From Teredinibacter sp. KSP-S5-2 (GTDB taxonomy: Bacteria; Pseudomonadota; Gammaproteobacteria; Pseudomonadales; Cellvibrionaceae): a DNA stretch of 64,000 nt. The stretch is taken from the NCBI RefSeq assembly GCF_032773895.1, contig NZ_CP120416.1:4555001-4619000 (forward strand). The letters run 5' to 3'. Each line of letters begins with the position of its first letter. Positions within the stretch are counted from its first letter, which is position 1. Under the pieces are notes generated by a model. The model saw nothing but the letters and a program-made list of their open reading frames with translations, ran no database searches and was not told the DNA's origin. The translations under genes were made by a program, and so were the position numbers. Shown here piece after piece: positions 30,291-36,660 of this stretch.

Positions 30291-30893
30291 CTATCGACAC
30301 AAAGCCAAAGGCACCGAAGAAAGGCCAAATCCCTCGGATAGATCAATAGCGTGAATGGATTTCACTTTTTCTATCTGTTTTTGAATTGGATCGATCAGAG
30401 ATGTCGGAAGCAATGTGTATCTGTCTTTCTGTCCTTTTCCCCGAAAAACAAAAAGTGATTTATTGTCAAAGTCGATGTCTTTAATTCTGAGTCTCAGCGC
30501 CTCATTCACTCTTAGTCCGCAACCATAAAGGATCGCAGTAATAAGCCAATACTTACCTGATAAGCAAGAAAGGACTCCATTGACTTCCGAGTGAGATAAC
30601 ACCGTGGGTAAATTTCTTGGGCGTTTCGCATACCCATAATTTAATCCTTCAATCTCCTGGTTTATAACATGCCGATACATGAACACGAGGGCACATAGGG
30701 CTTGGTTTTGAGTGGCGGCTAAATAGTTAAAAAACCGTTCAATTTCTGCATTCCCCATATCTTTAGGATGCTTCTTGTTGTGGAAATGAATAAAAAATCG
30801 AACCCAGTAAAGATACGTTTTTTCGGTTTTCAAACTGTAATGGCGGGTACGTAGTTCAGTTCGAATAAGCTCAAGAAAGGGAGAGGGTTTCAT
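30291..30893 (-). pseudogene. intI: Broken integron integrase (IntI)
   Basis: The reading frame matches the N-terminal and middle part of integron tyrosine recombinases: 'LRTRHYSLKTEKTYLYWVRFFIHFH', 'HPKDMG', 'TQNQAL', then the catalytic Arg in 'GCGLRVNEALRLRIKDIDF', and 'KGQKDRYTLLP'. About eight residues that normally precede 'TQNQAL' are missing. The frame stops after 'LALCR', and the decayed continuation ('PSVRLSWSYY') is still readable beyond the stop to about 30240. The C-terminal His/Arg/Tyr catalytic residues are gone. It cannot be active, so cassette movement would need an integrase in trans. Orientation, divergent from the cassettes, is typical of integrons. Confidence 0.88.
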
Positions 30894-31223
30894 AATCGTT
30901 TCAATCCATTGATATGTATATATATACAGTTATATTGAAAAATAGACATTTTTTCAAGAATGGGGTCTAATGAGAAACGAAAATGAATTCTGTGTTTTTC
31001 CAGGCGTTAGAAAGTAAGTTGTTGAAAACCAAGGAAAAACTGTCTCCTCATTGAGTGCATAGAAGACCCGGAAAGGTCTGTTATGTACTCAGGCAGCTTT
31101 TCTCCGGCCAATAGCCTTCCTCAACCTAGCTTTCAGCTTGTTAACACATTGAATTTAAATAAGAAATTTTATGGGTGAGAATCGTTCTTATCCGGGTATA
31201 TACGGAATTCCGTATAACATACT
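30894..31223. other. intI/array leader region with probable attI and an inverted repeat
   Basis: 330 bases between the integrase remnant and the first repeat. It has AGGCGTTAG at about 31002-31010, an attC-like core. An imperfect stem at 31053-31090 has inner arms AGACC/GGTCT. A palindrome TACGGAATTCCGTA lies at 31201-31214, followed by ATAACATACTG immediately before repeat copy A. Removing copy A would join ...ACATACTG to TTATGC, giving a plausible attI core GTTATGC. The cassette promoter should be here or in intI; I cannot place it with confidence. Confidence 0.5.
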
Positions 31224-31431
31224 GATACACGGCCTCGCTCGCTGCGCGACCTCGGCCATGTATCGGGTCGGTGCTCAATTTTTTGTCGCAGATAGTTGTC
31301 CGCGCAGTGCGATTAATTGAAAAAGAATTAATTTTAAACTAAGAAGTGGTTGGCGAGAATAGGCGAGCGCGTCCGCCTATCAATCTGCTCCAAAAGTTCA
31401 CCCCTGCGGGGCGACATTGAGCACCGACCCG
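31224..31431 (+). repeat. 208-bp attC-targeting repeat, copy A (at probable attI)
   Basis: It runs from GATACACGGCC to GAGCACCGACCCG. A left hairpin pairs 31224-31234 with 31254-31264 (one mismatch). A long-range 15-base perfect inverted repeat pairs 31264-31278 with 31417-31431. A small hairpin around CCCCTGCGGGG lies near the right end. The right end is followed by TTATGC. No open frame of note is inside, but the last bases read 'LSTDP' into the following cassette gene. Confidence 0.9.
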
Positions 31432-31440
31432 TTATGCACT

Positions 31441-31755
31441 ATGTTGAATATGGAAATGATCAAGCAAATATTAATTGTTAATTGGCAGGCGTTGCTTATA
31501 GCTTTTGTATCCGTATTCATTCTGTTTAAAGCTAATATTCGGAATCGTGCAGTGGCGATTGTAGGTTTGGTTCTAATAGGCTTAACTGGTGTCATAGGGG
31601 TAGCAGGAGTAATGGTATCAGAGCTATATTGGCCAGCCCATTTTAGTAGCACAATTATTGGTATATACAGCTTGGTAAATATTGCTTCAGCGTTTAATAG
31701 CATCGGGTTAATACTAGTGGTTTATTGTCTATACAAGCAGGGTGCCAATGCATAA
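31441..31755 (+). CDS. Cassette gene 1: small membrane protein, unknown function
   Basis: About 104 residues from the ATG at 31441 (a TTG inside the repeat at 31417 would add eight). Three hydrophobic helices are visible: about 'ILIVNWQALLIAFVSVFIL', 'AIVGLVLIGLTGVIGVAGVM' and 'NSIGLILVVYCLY'. It is an inner-membrane protein with no domain I recognise. It lies between repeat copy A and attC1, and its stop codon overlaps the R'' core of that site, as is usual for cassette genes. Confidence 0.6.
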   Translation: MLNMEMIKQILIVNWQALLIAFVSVFILFKANIRNRAVAIVGLVLIGLTGVIGVAGVMVSELYWPAHFSSTIIGIYSLVNIASAFNSIGLILVVYCLYKQGANA

Positions 31756-31844
31756 CAAGTGTATGTTGCACCAGCCACTGCGTGGCTTGGACAGTTTTTC
31801 GCTCGTTCCTCGCTACAAAACTGCCGCCAATACAAGCGTTATAG
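31753..31844 (+). other. attC site 1 (intact)
   Basis: It begins TAACAAG and ends AAGCGTTATAG. Inner arms GGACAGTTTT/AAAACTGCC can pair, and the outer arms TGTAT/ATACA pair imperfectly. The layout and length (about 92 bases) fit an integron recombination site. The R' core is uninterrupted here, unlike most other sites in this array. Confidence 0.75.
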
Positions 31845-31862
31845 CCTTCAAAAGAATTAGAT

Positions 31863-32393
31863 ATGTTATTAAACGAATTACGAAAATTTAAACTCAAAAA
31901 AGAACTAATTACTCTTCGTAGAGATTGTGGAGATGACGATATCACAGGTGAAGTAATAGACGTAAATGAAAATTATGTTGTCTTTATTTTGTGGACTGAT
32001 GACGGGTTATACGATGGCACTACTGTTTTTGAAATTGATCAAATTAATGAAGTGCTTTGGGGGAATAGAGAGCATGAGTCTATAAAATTACTGGTAGAAA
32101 AATTCGGAAAACGACCCGTATTTGAATTCGAATCCATAGAGTTTGAGAAAGTAGTATTAGAGGCATTTTCAAAATATAAACATTTGTCTATCTATCATGA
32201 ACATGGCGAAGATAGCTTTGATATTTGTAGCTTAGATGAAGTTGATGAATATTGGCTCAAAATTCTTACGTATGGACCAATGAAAACATTATCAAGACTT
32301 GGTAAGATAATAAAATCTGAAAATATCTTAAGGTTTACTATCGATTCACCATATCAAAATAATATTGTTTCTTTACATAGTCATGAGCTATAA
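31863..32393 (+). CDS. Cassette gene 2: hypothetical cytosolic protein
   Basis: A 176-residue acidic protein with no signal peptide or membrane helix. The N-terminal part (about 25-65, 'DITGEVIDVNENYVVFILWTDDG' and 'VFEIDQINEVLWG') looks like a small SH3/Sm-like beta barrel. The C-terminal part is mixed helical and charged. AT-rich, as is common in cassettes. I cannot assign a function. The stop overlaps the start of attC2. Confidence 0.6.
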   Translation: MLLNELRKFKLKKELITLRRDCGDDDITGEVIDVNENYVVFILWTDDGLYDGTTVFEIDQINEVLWGNREHESIKLLVEKFGKRPVFEFESIEFEKVVLEAFSKYKHLSIYHEHGEDSFDICSLDEVDEYWLKILTYGPMKTLSRLGKIIKSENILRFTIDSPYQNNIVSLHSHEL

Positions 32394-32484
32394 CAAATAG
32401 CTCAAATGGACGTTTTTTACGTCGCTTGTTTTGTGCTTTAATAGCACAAAACAATCAACTATAAAAACGCCCCTTAGCTAGGCG
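32391..32484 (+). other. attC site 2, R' core interrupted by repeat copy B
   Basis: It begins TAACAAATAGCTC and the paired arm reads TTAGCTAGGCG. GGACGTTTTT pairs with AAAAACGCC, and an inner TTTTGTGC/GCACAAAA hairpin is visible. The expected GTTATGTG is split: the G is at 32484 and TTATGTG resumes at 32663, after repeat copy B. Deleting the repeat restores GGCGTTATGTG, a textbook attC end. Confidence 0.78.
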
Positions 32485-32662
32485 ATACACGGCCTCGCTC
32501 GCTGCTCAATTTTTTGTCGCAGATAATTGTTCGCGCAGTGCCATTAATTGAGAGAGAATTAATTTTAAACTAAGAAGTGGTTGGCGAGAATAAGCGAGCG
32601 CGTCCGCCTATCAATCTGCTCCAAAAGTTCACTCCTGCGGGGTGACATTGAGCACCGACCCG
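32484..32662 (+). repeat. 208-bp attC-targeting repeat, copy B (deleted form, 179 bp)
   Basis: Same ends as the other copies but lacking 29 bases that include the left hairpin's second arm and the left part of the long inverted repeat. The junction joins GCTGC to TCAATT, which fits a deletion between two short TGC repeats. It occupies the G/TT point of attC2. Confidence 0.88.
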
Positions 32663-32680
32663 TTATGTGTGGTTAATCTG

Positions 32681-33091
32681 ATGGATATTGCAATCTTTCC
32701 AAAAGAAGTTGTCGGCACTGTGATGCATGAGGGGATTGAATTTTCATCCTGTACTTTTATCGAAATCTTTTTAGATGGAGCTTCATTCTGTGAGATAGAA
32801 GATTTCGAAGGTGGTGTGGTTGTTTGGGATGAGCTGAAGAAGTCTGCAGTTGATTCGGGTAAATATCTAATCTTTACCTGTTATTGCGGTATCCCCGAAG
32901 ATGGCGGTTGGGACTTCATAAATGTAACTCACCTAGACAATGAAATTATTTGGGAATTTGATAGGGTTTCTTGTAGAAAAATTGTGTTCAATAAGGCTGA
33001 CTACATTAGTCAAATAAATGATTGTGGTGCTTTGCTAAGGCTGGAAAGTTATCCACTTGCAATGCCAGTTTCTCGTATTCCTTATTATTAA
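32681..33091 (+). CDS. Cassette gene 3: hypothetical protein
   Basis: About 136 residues from the ATG at 32681; an upstream GTG inside the repeat (32642) would add 13. It is an acidic soluble protein with Cys residues at 'SCTFIEIF', 'TCYCGIPEDGGW' and 'SCRKIVF'. No domain is recognised. The attC that should follow begins with CATAAC at 33101 but is split by an insertion sequence. Confidence 0.6.
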   Translation: MDIAIFPKEVVGTVMHEGIEFSSCTFIEIFLDGASFCEIEDFEGGVVVWDELKKSAVDSGKYLIFTCYCGIPEDGGWDFINVTHLDNEIIWEFDRVSCRKIVFNKADYISQINDCGALLRLESYPLAMPVSRIPYY

Positions 33092-33106
33092 AACTAGGCA
33101 CATAAC

Positions 33107-33555
33107 ACCTATATGACCGAACCTGTCAAAGATCAATAGGAACCCAAAACGCTCGCCCACATAGCAAGAGTTAATAAAAATAATTCGACCACTGACAATC
33201 ATTTCCCATTTGGATTGATGACTGTACCAAACACCTATTGAGAGTCCGCGCCTAAGTTTTCTTAGGCGTGCTTTGGCTTTGCCAAAGCGCTACTAGAAAC
33301 ATATTGGTTACCCTTAATCTGGCGGTTCAAAAAATCGGGCTTGCATAGGCATCCAGTTATACACTTGCTCAGATAAGGGGCAGTCAAATTCATTGTCAGG
33401 AGAGTAGCGTGTCCTGTCTAATCAAGGCAGAAGGGGTTGGCTTATATCAATCAGGCAAACAACAAGCTCAAGGCTTAAACAGATGATTTTGCCTCTGGAT
33501 TTTTAAGCACTACACCACCAGTTATACACACAAGCTCAGACACGCTACTCAAAAC
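33107..33555 (-). ncRNA. Non-coding end of the IS: candidate bridge RNA region
   Basis: 449 bases downstream of the transposase without a gene. Two adjacent perfect hairpins, CGCCTAAG-TTTT-CTTAGGCG (33249-33268) and GCTTTGGC-TTT-GCCAAAGC (33270-33288), are visible. IS110-family elements encode a bridge RNA that guides target choice; in the IS1111 group it lies in this downstream end. The RNA itself is inferred, not seen. Confidence 0.45.
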
Positions 33556-34602
33556 CTATGCTGTTCGAAAGAAATAGTTCATATCAAACACATCGTTTCG
33601 TTTCATCATAAAGTAAACGGCACGTCCAAGTTTATGTGCGAGAATAGAAAGCGCTTTTCCCTTGCCAAATTTCTTCGTTAATTTGTCCAAATACTTTTTC
33701 GCAGGATCGTTGCCTCGAATAAATAATGCCGCCGCTTCTGAAAAGGCCCATTTTAAGTGGCCATTACCTATTCTCGAACCCGAGGTGCCTAGTTTTTTAC
33801 CCGCTGACTCTTTGCTGCACTTGACTAACCGAGAGTAAGAACAAAAGGTTTGTACCGTTGGGAATCGGTCAATAGAAAGCACTTCATACATAATGGTGAG
33901 GGCTAACACATCACCAATGCCAGGTACGGTTTTTAACCGATACAGCATTCTTCCATCATAGTGTTTTGCATGTTTAATAATGTAGTTTTCCAGTCGGTTA
34001 ATTTGATCATGAATATGATCCATAACGGCGATATCCGTTTCCACATTAAGTCGAACCGATGGGTTTTGAAAATGATCGGCGATGCCTTCACGGTTGCCTT
34101 TGTGAACAATATTCTTCTCAAAGGGCGTTAAGTTGTACTGGTAATTGGTGATGGAGATATGACTTTGAATTTCACTCTTAATCCGTACCAAATGCGCACG
34201 TCGGCGCATCAAGTCCCGAATAGGACGAAGTTCGGCTGGATAGGCATAGGCGAGCGGGAAGTCACCTCCACGCATAATACGGGCGATTTTCTCAGAATCC
34301 TTTTTGTCGTTCTTGGTTTTACCACCGTGTATGCAGCGCATATACAGAGCGTGCCCCAGAATAAACTCAATGCCTTCTTTGGCACATAAATCAGCTAACC
34401 AATACCAGGAAAACATACACTCAACACCGACAACGATATCGTTTCTGTAAGGGGAGAGAAGCTTAAGAAATGTCTTGCCATGAGTTGGTATGTTCTTATG
34501 AATCAATATGTTAGCATCGGAATCAAGAATACAGACATACATGGTTTTGGTATGCAAATCGATTCCACAGTAATATTGGTGGGATTTGGTATAAAATCTC
34601 AT
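33556..34602 (-). CDS. IS110/IS1111-family DEDD recombinase (transposase)
   Basis: A 348-residue protein. The N-terminal RuvC-like DEDD domain shows 'YYCGIDLHTKTMYVCI' (first Asp, about residue 15), 'VVGVECMFSWYW' (Glu, about 60) and 'KNDKKDSEKIA' (two Asp, about 98-102). The C-terminal Tnp domain has 'LKTVPGIGDVLALTIMYEV' and the serine region 'LGTSGSRIGNGHLKWAFSEAA' (about 270-290). The length and motifs are complete, so it may be active. Confidence 0.92.
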   Translation of the reverse strand: MRFYTKSHQYYCGIDLHTKTMYVCILDSDANILIHKNIPTHGKTFLKLLSPYRNDIVVGVECMFSWYWLADLCAKEGIEFILGHALYMRCIHGGKTKNDKKDSEKIARIMRGGDFPLAYAYPAELRPIRDLMRRRAHLVRIKSEIQSHISITNYQYNLTPFEKNIVHKGNREGIADHFQNPSVRLNVETDIAVMDHIHDQINRLENYIIKHAKHYDGRMLYRLKTVPGIGDVLALTIMYEVLSIDRFPTVQTFCSYSRLVKCSKESAGKKLGTSGSRIGNGHLKWAFSEAAALFIRGNDPAKKYLDKLTKKFGKGKALSILAHKLGRAVYFMMKRNDVFDMNYFFRTA

Positions 34603-34697
34603 GTGATGGTCTCCTTCTTTGAGAACTTACTTTTGGCGATTTAAGTTTAGAAGGTACCCCCGTTGGTATCTTTAGGAGGAGGTCATCAATAAGTATC

Positions 34698-34744
34698 AAG
34701 TTTGTCCACCCGACACTTTGGCCATAGTGCGGGTGACAAAAGCG
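34698..34744 (+). other. attC site 3, 3' part (split by both the IS and repeat copy C)
   Basis: TTTGTCCACCCGACACT pairs with AGTGCGGGTGACAAA with two unpaired bases, an attC-like imperfect stem with extrahelical bases. Its R'' half is 1.6 kb away at 33101 because of the IS, and its R' half (TTACATG) resumes at 34952 after repeat copy C. Both cores of one attC are therefore occupied. Confidence 0.72.
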
Positions 34745-34951
34745 ATACACGGCCTCGCTCGCTGCGCGACCTCGGCCATGTATCGGGTCGGTGCTCAATT
34801 TTTTGTCGCAGACAGTTGTCCGCGCAGCGCGATTAATTGAGAGAGAATTAATTTTAAACTAAGAAGTGGTTGGCGAGAATAGGCGAGCGCGTCCGCCTAT
34901 CAATCTGCTCCAAAAGTTCACCCCTGCGGGGTGACATTGAGCACCGACCCG
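34744..34951 (+). repeat. 208-bp attC-targeting repeat, copy C
   Basis: Full length, with the same two inverted repeats as copy A and few substitutions. Removing it joins AAAAGCG to TTACATG, restoring the R' core of attC3. Confidence 0.9.
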
Positions 34952-34967
34952 TTACATGTAGTCAGCT

Positions 34968-35516
34968 ATGGATGAATTTATTTCAATAATACAGTTTCAT
35001 ACAGCCATACCATTTGGGTACTTGTTATTTTCATTGCTTTGGTTAAGCGTTGTTGTATGGGCATTAAAAAATATTGTTAGTACTCTATGGTCAAGGCGTT
35101 TACGCGGGTCAAAGATATATATTGCCGGGTGCTTGCTAGTCGTTGCCGTCGGGTATGCCTATGCAAGTATTAGATATTCAGAAAATATTAATATGAATCC
35201 ATTTTTTAAAGAGTCTGCCTTAGTTGGCGAGTGGAATTGTGGTAGCTCTAAATTGGTTCTTAAGCCCGATGGTATAGCTACTATTAATCTTAGTGATTCT
35301 TTACTCGCAAGGTTGGGTATAGATAATGGTGACGGGTATTGGAGAAAAGAAGGAGATTTTAATCTGGTATTGGGCAGTGCTGCGGTTAATTTTGATTCAA
35401 AGAATGGGATGCTCCGAGTAATTCAATATGCAGAAAAATATCGTTTAATAATCGAAGATTACGAAGATCCAGACATGTGGGATGGTAGTCTTGGTTTTAA
35501 ACAGAAAAACATGTAA
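34968..35516 (+). CDS. Cassette gene 4: membrane-anchored protein with lipocalin-like C-terminus
   Basis: A 182-residue protein. Two N-terminal hydrophobic helices (about 15-38 and 51-66) are followed by an extracytoplasmic domain beginning 'LVGEWNCGSSKLVLKPDGIATI'. That pattern (G-x-W, K-L-x-L-x-x-D-G) resembles small lipocalin-like beta barrels. No specific family is recognised. The stop codon overlaps the R'' of attC4, so it is a typical cassette gene. Confidence 0.65.
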   Translation: MDEFISIIQFHTAIPFGYLLFSLLWLSVVVWALKNIVSTLWSRRLRGSKIYIAGCLLVVAVGYAYASIRYSENINMNPFFKESALVGEWNCGSSKLVLKPDGIATINLSDSLLARLGIDNGDGYWRKEGDFNLVLGSAAVNFDSKNGMLRVIQYAEKYRLIIEDYEDPDMWDGSLGFKQKNM

Positions 35517-35624
35517 CAAATTGCTGCACGCGGACACATACTGCTACGCTCGTTTTTGTGTCTGTCGCTGCGCTCCAATTTTACACAAAAACGCTCTCCG
35601 CAGTATGTGCCGGTGAGCAAGGCG
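35513..35624 (+). other. attC site 4, R' core interrupted by repeat copy D
   Basis: It begins GTAACAAATTGCT. Arms CACATACTGC and GCAGTATGTG pair perfectly and TTGCT pairs with AGCAA, with a central ACGCTCGTTTTTGTG/CACAAAAACG region. The site ends GGCG at 35624 and TTAACAC resumes at 35832 after the repeat. Removing the repeat gives GGCGTTAACA. Confidence 0.8.
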
Positions 35625-35831
35625 ATACACGGCCTCGCTCGCTGCGCGACCTCGGCCATGTATCGGGTCGGTGCTCAAGTTTTTGTCGCAGATGGTTGTC
35701 CGCGCAGTGCTATAAATTGAGTAGGAATTAATTTTAAATTATGAAGTGGTTGGCATGAATAGGCGAGCGCGTCCGCCTATCAATCTGCTCCAAAAGTTCA
35801 CCCCTGCGGGGTGACATTGAGCACCGACCCG
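35624..35831 (+). repeat. 208-bp attC-targeting repeat, copy D
   Basis: Full length and the most diverged copy, with several substitutions in the middle (e.g. GAGTAGGAATTAAT, AAATTATG). Both terminal inverted-repeat arms are conserved. It sits at the G/TT point of attC4. Confidence 0.9.
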
Positions 35832-35849
35832 TTAACACTCACAATTGAT

Positions 35850-36206
35850 ATGAAACGAATAGATAATTTTGCGTTGGCAACGATTGGCTTGATTTCTCTT
35901 TTATTCTCAATTTTACAAGTGAAATTTGGCCTTCAGGAGATGGATGTATCCCCACAAACTGACGCACTATGGATGTTCATCTTTGCCTTATTGGTTGCTG
36001 TATGGGCTACTAAAGAGCCTAAGCAAAAAGAATTCTCAGCACCATTTGAGTTTGGTGCGTTTTTATACTTCGTTTGGCCTATTGTTTTGCCATATTACTT
36101 GGTTAAAACTAGGGGACTAGAGGGAGTAGTTTTATTTTTTGGGTTTGTAGCCTTATATTACATCCCATTTATATCAGGCTTGTTGGCTTATGTGTTCTAT
36201 ACGTAA
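35850..36206 (+). CDS. Cassette gene 5: small membrane protein, unknown function
   Basis: About 118 residues from the ATG at 35850; a GTG in the repeat at 35811 would add 13. Probable helices are at about 6-27 ('FALATIGLISLLFSILQV'), 38-52 ('ALWMFIFALLVAVWA'), 66-84 and 92-115. No domain recognised. It is followed by attC5. Confidence 0.6.
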   Translation: MKRIDNFALATIGLISLLFSILQVKFGLQEMDVSPQTDALWMFIFALLVAVWATKEPKQKEFSAPFEFGAFLYFVWPIVLPYYLVKTRGLEGVVLFFGFVALYYIPFISGLLAYVFYT

Positions 36207-36213
36207 GTCGCGT

Positions 36214-36299
36214 GTTAACAAGTCAATTATGTCGCAGCCTGCGGCTGCTGGGACGCCAAAAAGCTGCGCTTTTCGCCGCCCCATATTGAGTCGTTAGTT
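36214..36299 (+). other. attC site 5 (intact)
   Basis: It begins GTTAACAAGTCAATTATG and ends CATATTGAGTCGTTAG. TCAATTATG pairs with CATATTGA with one extra base. Inner GGGACGCC region and AAAAGCTGCGCTTTT hairpin are present. R' is GTTAGTT, close to GTTRRRY, and it carries no insert. Confidence 0.75.
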
Positions 36300-36319
36300 T
36301 CCAGTTACAGAATCGAGAA

Positions 36320-36643
36320 ATGTTCGGCATATTTAAGAAAAAGGAAGTTGGGTGGCCATTCGATCAGCCAAAAAATTGTGCTGTATTTACAATTCGGCAG
36401 ATCATAGAAGATAAAGCTCCTATTCAAATTGTGTATCACGACCTAGAAGATGGTAGTTGGCAATTTTTGAGTAACATTGAATATACAATTGCGGATGTAA
36501 AGCTAGTTGGCCTAGAAGAAATTGCGAAAATAGATCTAACAGTATTTGAGGTTGCTAAGATTGATCCTGGCTACCATGCTTGGAGAAATAACATCGGTGA
36601 TAAATGGACTATTGCAAAAACTCCTGCTGATACAGAAGAGTAA
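36320..36643 (+). CDS. Cassette gene 6: DUF2185/Imm33-like protein
   Basis: A 107-residue soluble protein. 'CAVFTIRQII', 'VYHDLEDGSWQFLS', 'VGLEEIAKIDLTVFEVAKIDPGYHAWR' and the tail 'DKWTIAKTP' fit the DUF2185 family pattern, some of whose members are called immunity proteins (Imm33). No toxin gene is adjacent. It is the last cassette of the array. Assignment from memory of the family pattern, moderate confidence. Confidence 0.6.
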   Translation: MFGIFKKKEVGWPFDQPKNCAVFTIRQIIEDKAPIQIVYHDLEDGSWQFLSNIEYTIADVKLVGLEEIAKIDLTVFEVAKIDPGYHAWRNNIGDKWTIAKTPADTEE

Positions 36644-36644
36644 A

Positions 36645-36660
36645 CTAACAAGTGGCTGTG
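36645..36660 (+). other. Partial attC (5' core only) ending the array
   Basis: CTAACAAGTGGCTGTGG follows the stop of the last cassette gene and looks like an R''-L'' half. I find no matching R' half before the next gene, so the array end has been cut by a deletion or rearrangement. Confidence 0.5.

Larger units (their letters stand above)
33107..34697 (-). mobile_element. IS110/IS1111-family insertion sequence in the R'' core of attC3
   Basis: A 1591-bp element whose ends I placed by asking which cut restores an attC: joining CATAAC (33101-33106) to AAGTTTGTCC (34698 on) gives TAACAAGTTTGTCC, a normal R''. There is no target duplication, as expected for this family. Subterminal ATGACC (33113) and its complement GGTCAT (34681) mark the ends. 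The transposase is on the minus strand with about 95 bases before it and 449 after it. The long downstream non-coding end is the IS1111-group layout. Members known as IS1111-attC insert specifically in attC sites. Confidence 0.82.

Noticed and set aside
31224-31431. Group IIC-attC intron remnant as the source of the repeat
   Set aside because: No reverse-transcriptase fragment, no domain V-like hairpin with AGC/GTT catalytic triad that I can identify, and the repeat has uniform sharp ends in four copies.
34523-34798. Minus-strand open frame beginning 'MSTDP' between the IS gene and repeat copy C
   Set aside because: It arises from the palindromic arm of the repeat read backwards and overlaps the transposase in another frame; no evidence of a gene.
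31224-35831. Direct repeats spaced by unique sequence, as in a CRISPR array
   Set aside because: The repeats are 208 bases long, spacers are gene-sized and each junction matches an integron core site; no cas genes are present.
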